Below are positions 24,000 to 37,189 of a stretch of DNA of 64,000 nucleotides, piece by piece (position 1 is the first letter of the stretch; every line of letters begins with the position of its first letter). A program made the position numbers and the translations under genes. The DNA is from Apostichopus japonicus. Taxonomy: Eukaryota; Echinodermata; Holothuroidea; Aspidochirotida; Stichopodidae. The stretch is taken from assembly GCF_037975245.1 (NCBI RefSeq), contig NC_092578.1:7589501-7653500 (forward strand), given 5' to 3'. The notes below the pieces were generated by a model that worked only from the letters and a program-made list of their open reading frames with translations, searched no databases and was not told where the DNA came from.

Positions 24000-26840
24000 A
24001 CTCATCAACTGTTTACAACGGCCCCCTCTCCCCCCCCCCCCCCGTTGAGCCATCTTTGAATCCCAGCCATCTTCTTCTGCTCTTCACAATCAATCTACCA
24101 TTCTGAAGTCCTACAGGCGTGCGTGCGCATTCTTGCGAGATTATTCATAGATACAAGGAAGTCATCAAGGATGATGTCGTTAGATTGTCATCCTGATATA
24201 TCTCCTTTGTCCAATTGTCATATTAGTGGATCAAATTTGTAAAGAGGATACTCGCTACACCTTTTTTTAAATTGTTTTGATAAATATCATCATCACCTCC
24301 AATTTTCCATCCCTCCCACCCCTTTTGTAAACATTACATGACACATTAGTTTTTACCTCTCAGACAACACATATCATTGATAATTAACAATGTTATCTTG
24401 ACAAGTTTTCAGTTTTGGGGTGATTACTTTTTTATGTCACAACTAAACTTTAATTGACAGCTGGATGGGTAGTCATACTGTTGGAATGTTGATTTGACAG
24501 TACGGTAATTTCCCGATGTTAATTTCTGAATAATATTTGGTAATAATTCGGTCGCAGATTAAGACAACGGCAAACACTACAGAAGCTAATTGTTGATAGG
24601 AGTGCCCTACGGGTCCATGACGATGCTGACAATAGGATACTCGTTTTGTTTCCTTTAATCAGTGGATCAGATGGTTAAATATTAATTAACCCATTTGGTA
24701 ACATAGAAAACAGATATCAAAAATGAGAGCCAAGTTAAAAGTCACCAGGAAACTGCTTTAATATCCTACTCCACACTTCAAGTCCCATCTCTGAGTTACA
24801 CTTGAGTTAGAAGTGTTTATTTACATGAATATTTTAGGCTCGATGGGGACAATTTAAAAGTTTATTGTCGAAATGTTCCAAACACTGCATAAAGTTAGCA
24901 TTCCTACTGCGACAGCTGTTCATGGAATAATTATGTAAACCTGAATTTGAATGCCTTCTACCCTTATAGATTAAAAAACCATTCAATAAGTAAATAAAAT
25001 TAAAACAATTTAGTATTAATTCCAACACTTACTCTGGCTTCAAATTCTTGAATTCTGATTCCTTTATTTCATTTCAATGTTAAACCTAGTTTTGAGGTTC
25101 TGATATAAAAAAATCCATCACAATGAAGTAATGGAACAACATACATGTATGAAGTAACCTCTACAGTGGTGTAAATACAGATTTAATAGTATACATGCAT
25201 CCATGATTAACAACGTTACACTATTCTGATCTACAATATACTACTGTACACCTCCGTCAAGCCCCCCCGCAGTATACCTGGTATACTCAAATCCATCCCA
25301 AGTGTTGCTATATTTTGATCTATTACACTAGTTTGCTATATAGCCATTTACACTCTGTGTAGATCAATACAATGCCATGATTAATTCATATCTTAAATAT
25401 TGATTATATAATGCCCACACCCTGAGGCAAGATATTAGATCTCAGAGAACAAAGAAATGCAAATATCATCCGGAGAGGAAACAATTGATTAAATCGTGGA
25501 GGTATTCCCATTGGTGCTCTGTACATGAATTAAATCAGGTAGCTGGAGACTGGCACACATTTTTATTCCCTGCCCAAATAGTTTTATTGAATAAAAGAGA
25601 ACGAGAAAATAAGGGGTACAGTGTGTGTCCTTATTGATACCGGCTATTAGTCCTTTTACTGCTTACTGTAACTAAAGTCCTCTGAATTGAAGCTTGATTG
25701 TTGGAAAGTTTGGTGGGATAAATGGGGATGGGGGAGGGGGGGAAGGGAAGGAGGGAGGGATGCACATCGAAGCTGAAACTTACTGTTTATACTCAAAGGG
25801 GAGGGGGAATTGGATAGCAGAGAGCATACTGTAAGTAGATGTAATACAGACGACATCACTGCTTAGCATCGTTAGTGCATTTGATTGTTTATCGGGAAGG
25901 AATTCAGGTAGTAAACTGCCATAGCCTTGGGTGATTTATACCAGATGAAACCAGTGATAAGTGCCCAGTAAAAGTGACCACAATACCTGTACTGATAAGG
26001 GCACTGATATCCTGAACAAATAGTGGTTAAGTGAGACTTCGTGAATGTACAATAATGTGTATACATGTACAATAATAGACAGCTGTATCATAGCTGTTCT
26101 ATAGGTGTAGTCAACTGTAGAGAAGCTTGGATGTTTGAAATGTTGGTGAAATGAGGAACTGAGACAGGAGGGGAGGGGGGGGGGGGTGGTGGGTTGAGGA
26201 GAAGTATGGGAGATGGGGATAAAACAGCCAGATGTTACTCTGTACAAGAGTTGATGAAAGAGACACAATGTATCTGTTTTGGAAGGATCTTTGTACTGCA
26301 TGATGGTGCCACTAATTTGGATAGAGACCATTGATTGATAACTGCACCTACAGTGGTACGGTTATCTATATTCTTACCATTCCTGCAAATGATGCTGGTG
26401 TCATAACTGTGCAGTAGAAGTGGAAGGTTCAATGACAACAGCTAGTAACAGCTTATATACAGTAGCACTGCAGTTGTGTGGACAGTTATGATTGAAGAAC
26501 TTTGATTGTTGGATGGGTTGGTTGGCAGGAGGAAGGGAGGTGTAGGAAGGATGGGAGGGGGGTTGGGAAGGGTGGGGGGGGGTTTGTATTAGGATTACAG
26601 ATATCGCTGCATTTGTGGTGGACAGTTATGATTGAAGAACCTTGATTGTTGGAAGGGTTGGTTGGCAGGAGGAAGGGAAGCATGGGAAGGAAGGATAGGA
26701 GGGAGCTTGGGAAGAATGGGGGAAGCTTGAGAAGGGTGGAGGGACTTCGGAAGCGTGGGAGATGGGAGCTTGGGAAGGGGTGAGGAGGGGAGCTTGGGAA
26801 GGATGGGGGAAGGGGTGGGGTAATAGGATTACAGACATTG
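24000..26840. other. Intron 2 segment rich in poly-C/poly-G and GGGA low complexity
   Basis: It contains a C-run at about 24030-24043, GGGA-rich purine tracts at 25720-25760 and 26165-26190, and a G-rich duplicated block from 26479. Minus-strand open frames here are Pro/Ser-rich translations of the purine tracts and not genes. Confidence 0.6.
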
Positions 26841-26845
26841 CTGCT
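26479..26845. repeat. G-rich duplicated block with GGAAG minisatellite
   Basis: The sequence GTGGACAGTTATGATTGAAG and its GATTGTTGGA(T/A)GGGTTGG continuation occur twice (from about 26478 and 26619). Each is followed by GGAGGAAGGGA-type purine repeats, and the second copy expands into irregular GCTTGGGAAGGnTGGGGGA units. The + strand is almost pure purine for about 200 bases. Confidence 0.75.
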
Positions 26846-27339
26846 TGATGTTAACTGAACATATAAAAATATAATAGTTGATGAAATAAATATTCTGCAA
26901 CAGTTTTTGTAGTGTGTTTGGTTTGGAAGGATTTTTAAAGTAGCATCCGTTTTCGTTAATTTGGATGATGACAACTTTTTATCTACAGTGGTATATTAGT
27001 TACTCTATATCATTACCAGCAGTGGCTTTATACTACTACCAGTGGTAATAGTAACTGATACTGCATTGTGAGTTTTACAGTTGCACTGGAAAGATCTTTC
27101 CCGAAATACAAATAAATCCAGAGGAAGTTATTTCCTGTGATGTGCTAAACTCAGGAAACTATCTCAATAAAGAACGGTTCACCGAAGGAAACCCCTAGTT
27201 CAACCAAGAACATCAGCATAAGTAATACAACAGGATTGTGAACCAGCACAGATTATTCAAGACCAAAACTGGTTGGTTTCTGGTTACATGCCTTACTGTA
27301 GGTAGGCAAGTAACTTACTGTATGCAGTCTTGAAAGTTG

Positions 27340-27870
27340 GCCAGTGTGCATGTGACGTCCTATCTTGTAAACACGATATCTCGAGATAGGTAACCTCTGC
27401 AGTTCTCATATGTAGCATGTGGCTTCCCCATAATTATTGCAAAGAACCCTATAGGTTTGGGTTGAGGTCAAAGGTCATTTGGGGGTGAACCACAGGCAAA
27501 ATGTAAAAATATCAAAAGTACTTTATCTTGAGAACTTTACCTTCAAAAGAGATTATATGCGAAAATAGATAACCCAAATTAGAACTAAAAATTGCTCCAC
27601 AATTTGATATAGGTGAAAGCTCATTTAAAGTTTGCAGAAGTCAAACACTACAAAATTTCTAAAGGTCAGGTCTCAATGAAGATGGGAAACTTATACTGAC
27701 TTGACTTTCCCATATGTAGTAGAACTTCCTTGCTACATTAGGTGGAGGTCAAAGGTCAGCTTAGATACATGCAGTATGAACTTCAGCCAGGGTTAGCTTG
27801 CAAACTACTCTTATGCTGCATATGTACAGTAATGTAAATTTAAAGGCAAGTAACCCCTGGGAGGGGTTTC
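27340..27870. repeat. Interspersed-repeat-like block with two DR1 sites
   Basis: The phrases TTGTAAACACGATATCTCGAG, GCATGTGGCTTCCCCATAAT and GAGGTCAAAGGTCATTTGGGG resemble a repeat family I have seen across marine invertebrate genomes. AGGTCAAAGGTCA, a perfect nuclear-receptor DR1, occurs at 27465-27477 and again at 27746-27758. The block limits are approximate. Confidence 0.5.
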
Positions 27871-28459
27871 CTCTCTGGTTTACAGTTATGTAAATATCTA
27901 CTTATTATACACCATTACACCAATCCCTTCAAAGTGCAGTAGCAATAAAATTAGAAAAGTTTGTCAAACTGATTCATTCACCTAAATTCAGAAAACATGA
28001 ATCCCAAATTAAAGCTGTACCTCTTTTGTTGTTGTTGTAAAAGTCAACATTGAATTAAAATGTTCCTCAGGGAAGGAATTAATTAAGCACTGTTTAGAGG
28101 AGGTCTCCGTGTACCGGTAATGGAATAATTCTGTCCGCTGTGTGTTCTTGTAATTAGCAGTGACGTTAAGCTTCAATGCCTGACGGTCCTCAGTTTTCAA
28201 AAAGTCCCATTTTGTCCCATTTAATTCATCACGTTGTGTTTAAGCTTCAAATATTCCTCTCTCAAATCAAGCTGATTTTCTAGAGTGTAAATTAATCCAA
28301 GGTTTTTTTTTGTTTTTGTGTTTTGATGTCGTCCATCTTTGGGGCGTCCTATCAAAACCGACTGCAAGACGCTGAGTTTTGTCGAAGTCGAGAAGTTAAG
28401 ATTTTATTCAGAGATGTTCAGATAAAGCCACAGCTTGACATCTATATCAAACATTAAAA

Positions 28460-28970
<511 letters not shown>

Positions 28971-29154
28971 GATGAAAAATGTTGTCACAGAGGACTTTTA
29001 GAAAATGATAGGAAATATCTTATTCCATTTGAGAAATATCAGAGATTTAGTGATTCTTGACACACATCATCAAAAGTGTTTGGTGATTAGGATGTAATTT
29101 GGTTGATAATTTTCACTTTTGTTCGAGTATCATTTTACCTATCATGTACTGTAA

Positions 29155-29586
29155 CAATGTATGTTTTATACCATGAACATTTTTGGATCCGGCCGGAACC
29201 GGATTTTGCCGGATAGTACATGAAATCCGGCCGGATAAAATCCAGCCGGAACCGGATTTTTTCATTACACGAAAGAAAATCATTAATAAGAATTATCTTT
29301 AGAAACAGTGGGTCAGACCATTGAGAAAATTAAATTAAACATGTTAAACCTAATTTTTCCTTACTTTGAATGTTTTTATTAATTTTTGGAAATAGTTTAC
29401 ATTGATTTAAGTTAATACCAACACCTTTTTAAGGAATAATTCAGGCCAGATATTGAAAAAGATCCGGCCAGATTTTGAAAAAGATCCGGCTGGATTTTGA
29501 AAAATATCCGGCCGGAACCGGATAATTGCTCACCATCCGGTCGGATAGTCCGGCCGGACCGGATATCCGGTGCATCCCTGCAATGT
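29155..29586. mobile_element. hAT-like non-autonomous element A, CCGG-rich ends, degenerate left end
   Basis: Both ends carry multiple ATCCGGCCGG(A/G) subterminal repeats, and the right end is GGTGCATCCCT. A CAATGTA flank at 29155-29161 and again at 29580-29586 suggests a 7-8-bp duplication. Alignment with the element at 43672-45112 shows the same outer sequence (AACAGTGGGTCAGACCATTG, TTTTTATTAATTTTTGGAAA) but lacks about 1 kb of interior, so A is an internally deleted relative. The left ~20 bases no longer match the right inverted repeat. Confidence 0.75.
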
Positions 29587-30239
29587 ACACAAGCTTCTTT
29601 TGCCATGGCCATTTCCCCCAATCAATTTGATAAAGAAATTGCAAAAAGATGAAACAACTCCTCTCCAATTTTGTTTCATGTTTTGTCTTGTGCAGTCATC
29701 GGCGCTCATAATTTCATTCATTTGAGAATATTACAGCAGCCTCCAAGTGTCAATAATTAGCCAACTGTATAGCAGTTTAGGATTATCAAATTTGTTTTAA
29801 TTTTCTACCTTTCACTGTAAGCTTCTAATCTCACTGCCAGGGGTTAGAAATTTTTGAAGCAATGTTCTTTCGTCTGTGCACGTTCAACCGCGAGTGAGTG
29901 TCTCTGGGCTTTAATCAAATATGTGGCAGACGATCGGCTCGAATCTCCCGATAGAGATGGCTGGTATTATACATGAGTCATTCTTTGTGCTGTTAGTGTC
30001 GTTGAACTATCAGAAACTTAAAAAAAACAGGTTCGGGAATAAATTAGTGATTCCACGGCGAATATGGGAGGCTGAATGCATTAAACTTCCGACGGCTTAA
30101 ATCACCATCGTGCATTTAGCGATTTGGCCGACAATTTAATCGGATGTCGAATAATTACTTAAAATACGCCGAGGAGTTGACCTAATTGTCTGGGCTAGAC
30201 TTGGTAGTCCAGTCACTTTGACTAATAAGCCTCTGTTGC

Positions 30240-30420
30240 TTATGAACCCTGTGTTATGGCCGAGTAGATAAAGGGGGGTGTTGTGAGTAGCAATATGAAA
30301 CCTAGCATCTGTGGGGTCGTGGGTTACATGCATATGTGGTTGCTTAGCAACGTAAAGTAACTGCATGCCTTATTGGCTGGTTCCATGCTTTCAAGCTGAT
30401 TTCCAGACCAATGTCAGGCT
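30240..30420 (+). mobile_element. Possible tRNA-derived SINE
   Basis: TTATGGCCGAGTAGATAAAGG fits a tRNA-Leu-like A box, and GGGGTCGTGGGTTACATGC about 55 bases on resembles a degraded B box. It then runs into unrelated sequence. There is no clear target duplication, so boundaries and class are uncertain. Confidence 0.35.
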
Positions 30421-30434
30421 TAAAGGGTCATTTT

Positions 30435-30900
30435 TAGAAAAATAAAACTGGTACAGAAAACAAAAACAAAAATACAAACCTTGGACTGGAAAGCAGCACT
30501 GGTTTTCAAAGATTTGCAACATTCAGTATTATCATTAATTTTGTGCAGACAGCCATTCTCTTATTGGGTATTAAGTAGCTCATTTTACAGCCATTCTCTT
30601 ATTGGGTATTAAGTAGCTCATTTTACAGCCATTCTCTTATTGGATATGAAGTAGCTCATTTTACAGGAAACTAATTATCATGTTTTGTTTTCCTTTTTTT
30701 ACACTATTTAAAGAAATAAAAGTGGTACCGAAAATGAAAAAAAAAATGTGGGATCGGATAACAACAGTTTTCAAAGACGGTTGCGACAGATAATCATTAA
30801 GCTTAGAGCCATTCTTGTAATTGGGTTAGTGGCTCATTTGACAGGAAACTAATTTATCATGTTTATTTTCCCTTTCTGTTTTCACACCCTTTTTGTTTTT
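30435..30900. repeat. Nested tandem duplications (38-bp x3 inside a larger diverged duplication)
   Basis: The unit beginning ACAGCCATTCTCTTATTGGG (38 bases) is repeated three times from 30549 to about 30662. A larger, diverged duplication surrounds it: (A)AAA-GTGGTAC-GAAAA, TTTTCAAAGA, GCCATTCTT, CTCATTT-ACAGGAAACTAAT and ATCATGTTT blocks recur at 30440-30700 and 30715-30880. Confidence 0.8.
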
Positions 30901-30904
30901 TTAG

Positions 30905-30937
30905 CTCAAGTTAACATTGGAGGAAGTTCGGAAGGAG
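30905..30937 (+). CDS. Candidate alternative 33-base micro-exon of the MRL gene
   Basis: A strong pyrimidine tract plus TTTTTTAG precedes it and GTAGCT follows it. The length is exactly that of the accepted exon 3 (46390-46422). With the phase-1 end of exon 2 and the phase-1 start of exon 4 it reads without a stop (TQVNIGGSSEG), so it could replace exon 3. It shows no similarity to RIAM or lamellipodin in that frame, and the donor is only moderate. In the frame offset by one it reads LKLTLEEVRKE, which would need phase-0 neighbours. It may be chance. Confidence 0.2.
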
Positions 30938-31214
30938 GTAGCTTCATTTCTGTTTGTTTTTTTTTCTGTTGCATTTTGCAAATTTTCTAATAACTGCGGT
31001 TTTCTGATATACTTACACATTTTGTATCCTTATTGTCACTATATCTTGTAAATAACACAGTGTAGTCTTCATTAGAATATCAGTAAATTGCATGGATTTC
31101 ACAGTACCTCTCACTGTGGGATCTTCCTTTCCCTTAACACAGTACTAGTCTTGTTGTCATAATTGTGTCACAATTTCACTGGAATCATCCTTCCTGCTTC
31201 TGTAGATTGCCAAA

Positions 31215-31440
31215 GATGAGATTCATGGAAGTATGGGAGGGGAGGGAGGGGGGGGGGAGGATAAGGAAAAATTAGACCAAAAGTTTGGGTCCACCTGAGC
31301 TCTTAAGTATGTTTCCTTAATACTAATGGATTATGTTGCTACAATTGATGTGCTCTGAAGACTGAGGGATGGTTGTGGAAGGAGGGGGGTAGGGATAGGA
31401 GGTGGGGAGGGGGTAGTAGGGAGAGGAGGGAGAATTTGGG
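31215..31440 (+). repeat. G-rich purine low-complexity tracts
   Basis: GGGA-type purine tracts with runs of up to ten Gs occur at 31228-31260 and 31378-31442; further G-runs follow at about 31587 and 31830-31850. All are on the + strand. Confidence 0.7.
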
Positions 31441-32434
31441 AGGGTAATGATTTTAGATTTAATGTTGTAGTTGCACATCCACTTGGTGCATGCATGGGGT
31501 GGACTACAAACTTGTGTATTACAATATAGTGTTGGATGAATGGGTCATATTTGAAGGCCTGTGTATATGAACAGGACCTTTTTTTTGGGGGGGGGGAATG
31601 TGGGGGTGGTGTGAAGGGAGCTTATCAAAGTCTACTTTTATTATTAAGCTGCCCTGTAGACAACATTTGCAGTTTTTTGAATGTGTATAAGTTGCAAATA
31701 GGTCCCAAAAAAAATTGCTGTGTTTACTGTGAGCTGCTATTTCCTTACAATGGCTGTGTGATGGTTAATTGTGCTAAGCTTTGGATTGCAGGTGGAGGGC
31801 AGCTTACAAATCAATATTGCTGTGGAAGGCGGGGGGGGGGGGGAGGGGGTTGATGTGGTAGCTAAGTAAATCAAATTGCCAGTTGAACTTCTTGATTTTT
31901 CCTTCCTTTTTGCTTCATATTTTCCCATTCCTTCACCTTCACTCTGTAACCGTTCTCCTATCCTTACACATTTTTACCAGTTGGTGGTGCTATTAGGGGA
32001 GAAAACAGACAAAACTTGTCTTTTCCCTCCATCTCTTATCCATCCTCTGTGTCCTCCTGCTGGCAATAATTTTACCATTTAATAATAAAATTTCAAATAT
32101 CTTCATAATACCAAAAAAAATTGTATTATGAAAAGTGCACCTATTGTGAACTTTTGAAAAGCATTGTAGTTACAAAATGTATGGTTTATGGTAACTCATA
32201 TTTCGGCCCCTTTTATATTGTACCCTTGAGGCCACCGCCCATTTATACTACCACACATACTCACCCACCAATCAACTTCCTCACTCAACCCATCCCATCC
32301 TATCCCATTCCTGCATCTGACCCACTTTAAAATTATTATTCCTTTAATTATTCCTCCCCTCTTTACTCAATCTATTATACATCATTTTCATACTGTACCT
32401 TCCACCCTTTATAATGGTGTGTATGTGTATATTT

Positions 32435-32439
<5 letters not shown>

Positions 32440-32465
<26 letters not shown>

Positions 32466-32475
32466 TCTATATATT
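32440..32475. repeat. (TA)n microsatellite
   Basis: About 18 TA dinucleotides, slightly interrupted, within an AT-rich stretch. Confidence 0.85.
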
Positions 32476-33803
32476 TTTCAGCAAAAATGTTGTTCTGATT
32501 TATTTAAAAACCAGGCATAATATATAGTAAGCATTCTGACAAAATTTGCATGCAGTTCCTACTGTACTTGTACTTTGCAAGAGATTGACTCTTGAATTTG
32601 CCATCTTGTTTGAAAAGGAAAGAGCAAGTCATGAAACAATGTACACATTGTTGAAAGTTGAAAGTATGAAAAGAACAAAACCCTTGCGCTTTACACAAAG
32701 GATATTTCGTTGACGGAAGAAAACGAAGAAGAACGAAAGAAAAGTTCTCTCTCTCAAAAATAAGAAAATGAAATAGCCAAACAGGTATAATCTGAAATAG
32801 GCAAAGATGTTATCATCGGAATAACTCATTTTTTGCCCCTGTTTATGTTATGTATTATGTGAATAGAAAATGCAAACCTTCTTGAACATCAATTAATATG
32901 GAAATTGCAAAGGTAATGTTTGAAAAATTGTATGCCCTACTTTAATTGTGAGATATTATATTTATTTATACAACTTGAGCATTTACTGCCTCACCAACCC
33001 CCCCCTCTCCCCCACCCCAAAATGACAAAATACAGCTTTGTCAAATCTTGCCTGATATATAGTACTAGTTGGTGGAGACGGAGATCAGAGGCCCTTCTAT
33101 GAATGAACCTGCCGGTTGTTTATGTCTTTGCTATTGTTAAGGCAAGCTTCTCTCCTATTGTTCTTCCTATTGTTCTTTGCTTGGGGCAGCGGTGCAATTT
33201 GAATGGGTTATTGGGCTTTCTTGAATGGAAATTCTGTGCTGGTGAAATGGGATGCTTTATTGGTGAAATTAGAACGAATTAACTAGTTATATTCACTACA
33301 ATAACATGAAAAATATGGTTCCGTGGTTAATAGTACTGCATAGTTTGTGTAATATAAGTATCATAACATGTTATGACTATCAACATTCATTTTCATGATA
33401 AAAATGATAAAATGCACAATGATATTTTATCTTTTATTCCAAAGTTAAGGGTATACTCAATAGTAACCAAATATGCTCTCATTCAGTAAATATCTTTACC
33501 ACTGCCAGACTGTACCGTACTTTTCAGACTGCAATTTTGTAATTTGACCCATTTACCAGTGACTGGGAACCACATCAAAGTCTGGGAATTCTATCCATGG
33601 TGAAATGTTTTGGAAAGTCTCACAGGTATTGCTTGCTAAAATTTTGTGCAACACAGATGAGTTTTTTAATTTTTTTAAATTTGAAACAAATTTTTAATTT
33701 ACTACATACTGATACAGAAATTAGGTCAACTGTGCTAACCCTTCTTCTCGATGTTAGCCTCTACTGTACCTATTTGGTAGTCTGTCCTGGTCTCACCCTT
33801 ACT

Positions 33804-34180
33804 CAGTGGCGGAGCTAGGGGTATTGGTCAGGGGGGCAAGAATGGTCTGTAGGGGCGCTTTCGACACTATCTTAGCGGAGAGCCACCACAGGTTGGCGTG
33901 GAGCGTACAGAATTGGAGAAAAGATACTCCCTAGATCGCCGGAAATGACCCTTACCGGGCCTTGCTAATTTGCAGATAAACGAAGAATAAATACAGTAGG
34001 TGTCAGAAAATTAAACCAACAAAATGTGACAAATGTCAATAGGTAGATGAGAGCAAAAGTCAATAATTGCGAATAAGTTTAAAGTGGTAAAAAACTGAAA
34101 AGGGCGCCAGCAGTCCATTTGAGTCCGTCAGGGGGGGCATTTGCCCCCCCCCCCCTGACTGTATGGACACTCAGCCACTG
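33804..34180. mobile_element. hAT-superfamily MITE, 377 bp, with 8-bp target duplication
   Basis: The left end is CAGTGGCGGAGCTAGGGG; the right end reads, on the other strand, CAGTGGCTGAGTGTCC. The flanks carry an exact 8-bp direct repeat CCCTTACT at 33796-33803 and 34181-34188. CAGTGGC(G/T)GA termini and 8-bp duplications are the hAT signature. There is no transposase frame, so it is non-autonomous. Runs of G near the left end and of C near the right end (34145-34155) form part of the inverted structure. It lies in MRL intron 2. Confidence 0.9.
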
Positions 34181-35088
34181 CCCTTACTACCCCCTCCCTC
34201 TTTATATAATGCAAAGCTGAGCAGACAAAGTGCAGACTAGATATTAATATGCAAACAGGATGTATGGCCCATTAAGGTATGAAAAGCAGTATGAAATTCA
34301 AGATATCATGCAATCGCAGCCAGGCAGTTTCCAAATGAGGGGTTTGACCCTGAGCTGGCTGAAGCTGACTGCCATGTCCGAGATGTTTGGGGGGTTCTCT
34401 CCCAACGGGAAATAAAATTACTTTTAAATCATAAAAACAATTAGTTAGGTCCATTAGTAGGTCAAAATGCAAGCTAATAACTACCTTTCATTATTTTGTG
34501 TGAGGTTGAAGGCAGAGGGAGGAGGTGGGGGGGGGGGAAGATCTAAAAAAACTCCCTGGATTTGCTCCAAATAACTTTTTACAGTAACAGCATACTGTGA
34601 GCACTGTTGTAGAATAAAGTATATTCTGTAGATAAATGTCTCCTGTAATGTATATTATTTTGTGCTATCAGTTGTCAGTAGTTATAGTCTATCATTAGCT
34701 GGTATCATTGTTCAAAACCTGTGTCAAATGACCAGATTGTACAGATACAAACTTGTTTGTGTAGTTTAGGTAGAGCCTACTGTATGTACATGCATGTGCA
34801 GAATATTCATAATTTAAGATTTTGTATGACAAAAAAAAAATTGCAAATTCAGTTTTATGAAATAAAGTGCAATTACAGATCTATGTACTGTAGAATGGAT
34901 GTACAGTAGTACATTATTCCCTACAGGTCATGAACTGTATAGCTTAAAGAGACTAGTATATAATAGAATACCCCTCTAAACAATTGTGCGTACAGTAAAC
35001 TACACTATATAGGCACTCAAATTAACAGTGTAATTGTGCATTATTAATGTACAGTAGAGCCAGTTCAGCTATATCAGTCTGCAGGGCA

Positions 35089-35640
35089 TCACTTCCACTT
35101 TCACTCAAATGATGTCATATGTAAATTCTCTCTAATGATACATTTCATACATATGTAGAGCTCTACAGCAGGGTTTTTCACTGGATTTCTTGTGTGAGAG
35201 GCAGTAACTGGTTTGTGACACTGGAGGGCTTGAGCCTACCTGTGGGGGGGGGGAAGGGGAGGTAGTCTGGGGGCATGGTCGCCTTTCACAGAAAGGATGT
35301 CATATGTAAGTTCTCTCTAAAGATACATCTAATAAACATGTAGCCCAGCAGTGTTTTCACTGGATTTCTTGTGTTAGAGAGGCAGTAACTGGTTTGTGAC
35401 ACTGGAGGGTGTGAGCATAGCTGGGGGAGGGGGTGAGGGGAGGTAGTGTGGGGGCATGGTCGCCTCCACTTTCACTCAAACGATGTCATATGTAAGTTCC
35501 CTCTAAAGATATATAATACACATGTGTAGCCCAGCAGGGATTTCACTGGATTTTTCGTGTTAGAGAGACAGTAACTGGTTTGTGACACTGGAGGGCATGG
35601 GCATACATGAGGGGGGGGGGTCTGGGGGAATGGTCACCTA
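35089..35640. repeat. Three tandem copies of a ~185-bp unit
   Basis: GATGTCATATGTAA(A/G)TTC, CAGTAACTGGTTTGTGACAC and a G-run followed by ATGGTC(G/A)CC recur in order in units starting at about 35089, 35278 and 35458. Copies differ by small indels and by the length of the G-run. Confidence 0.9.
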
Positions 35641-36179
35641 GAAAATGTTGTTAAACATCCAAATGTCATTCATCCTAACAATAAGTTAGATAAAAGCTGC
35701 TATGTTAAATAAGGCAGAAGAACTTTTTTGTTGCTATAATTTAGTGTTTCAAAGCCAATTTTTCAATGTCAGATGATGGCATGGGTTGTTAAAAAAGTTG
35801 GATTGCATTTTTGTATTCCTTCTCTGAAACAGTGAGATGGCGATGTTGGTAACATTGTTGAGAGGCAGCCACCTCACAGAATGAATACCAGGGGAAACCT
35901 TGTACAGTAGGCATATGATATGATGCTTGCAAAGTTAGATGTAGTTACAGTAGTCGAGGAGACACATTTGTAGTTTTTGTTTATAATACTACATGTGAAG
36001 AATCTACTTGAATAAAAGTGCTCTTGTTTATTCATCAGTAGGAATGTATAAAACTCATATATCACATTTATGAAAATACTCCTTTAATTAGTACATGATC
36101 TACGTATTCGTTTCAGTGTTCTTTCTGGTCGTATATATATACTGTAAAGTGCAGTTGAACACACACACACGCACGCACA

Positions 36180-36335
36180 TGTTTGTATTACATTCAGACC
36201 GAGGACCCCATTGTATTTCCATTGTTCAAATCCACGTACTCTAACCTTAACAATACCCTATACAATAGAATTATTCTGAGGATGTGGTGATTCTTTAGAA
36301 ATCTTTTGTTCAAGTCCTCGGTCAGAATACAAACA
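36180..36335. mobile_element. Short inverted-repeat element inside a CA microsatellite
   Basis: The left arm TGTTTGTATTACATTCAGAC plus CGAGGAC is mirrored on the other strand by TGTTTGTATTCTGACCGAGG at the right end (36314-36335). The 156-bp element is flanked on both sides by CA-rich repeats (36161-36179, 36336-36360). It looks like a small MITE, but no clear duplication can be defined in the repetitive flanks. Confidence 0.55.
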
Positions 36336-36883
36336 AACACACCCACACATACACACACATCTCATTAGACAAGTTCTCCCTTAATACATCCACAATGATA
36401 AGTGCTTGTTTTAATTTCCATGAATAGATTTGGTGAAAACTTGTACAGACCTTCCCCATTTTCACAAGTTCTCCCTGATTTCACATACAGTACATGATAT
36501 GGTCCTATACTAATAGAGTAGTGTTTATTCACATGTAAACTGTACATGTACATGTATAGCTGATATGAAAGCTGCAGAGAAGATGAGAGATAAATAGATT
36601 GCGAAATGTTTTAGTAATTGAGGAAAGGAATTTTGCTGACAAGGAAAGAGGAAGTCACAATGGCTCCGAATATAGTTGAACAATGCTGGGACACGGCGAG
36701 TGGATTATATACAGTGTAGCCATTAGAAAGTGTCAAAACTGCAAAACTGATGACTGTGTTGACAATTCAGTTCAAATGGGCGGAAAATTTTTATCGCTGT
36801 CATATTTTGCTGTCAAATACATAACGTGACAATGAAAGAGAAATTACTTTGTTTAACTTTCAGTCTTACACGGTCAGTACTGA

Positions 36884-36934
36884 GATTAATTAATTATTTA
36901 ATTTAATTAATTATTTAATTAAATTAATTAATTT
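36884..36934. repeat. AT-only palindromic tract (TTAATTAA-type)
   Basis: About 50 bases of A and T built from ATTAATTA and TTTAATT modules, nearly self-complementary. It could extrude as a hairpin; no function is implied. Confidence 0.8.
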
Positions 36935-37189
36935 GATACATGTGATCTCAAATTTCTCAATGATGAAACTTGCTTGATAATGATGAGACAGAATTGACCT
37001 GGGCTTCTCCCGCCAGCATCATTTACTTTGCACCTTAAGAATGTTACATCATACATTGTACTGTAGTACTTTTACCATAAGACTAGACACTGCAGACTCA
37101 GGGTATATGTAGCGATAACCAGCATTGTTTCTGCCAAATGTTAGCGTGATATGATTACAGATTGATTAGTAAGGTTGCTAAGGCATCGG

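Noticed and set aside
26486-26974. 162-codon Pro/Ser-rich minus-strand frame
   Set aside because: Translation of GGGA/GGAAG purine low complexity; not a gene.
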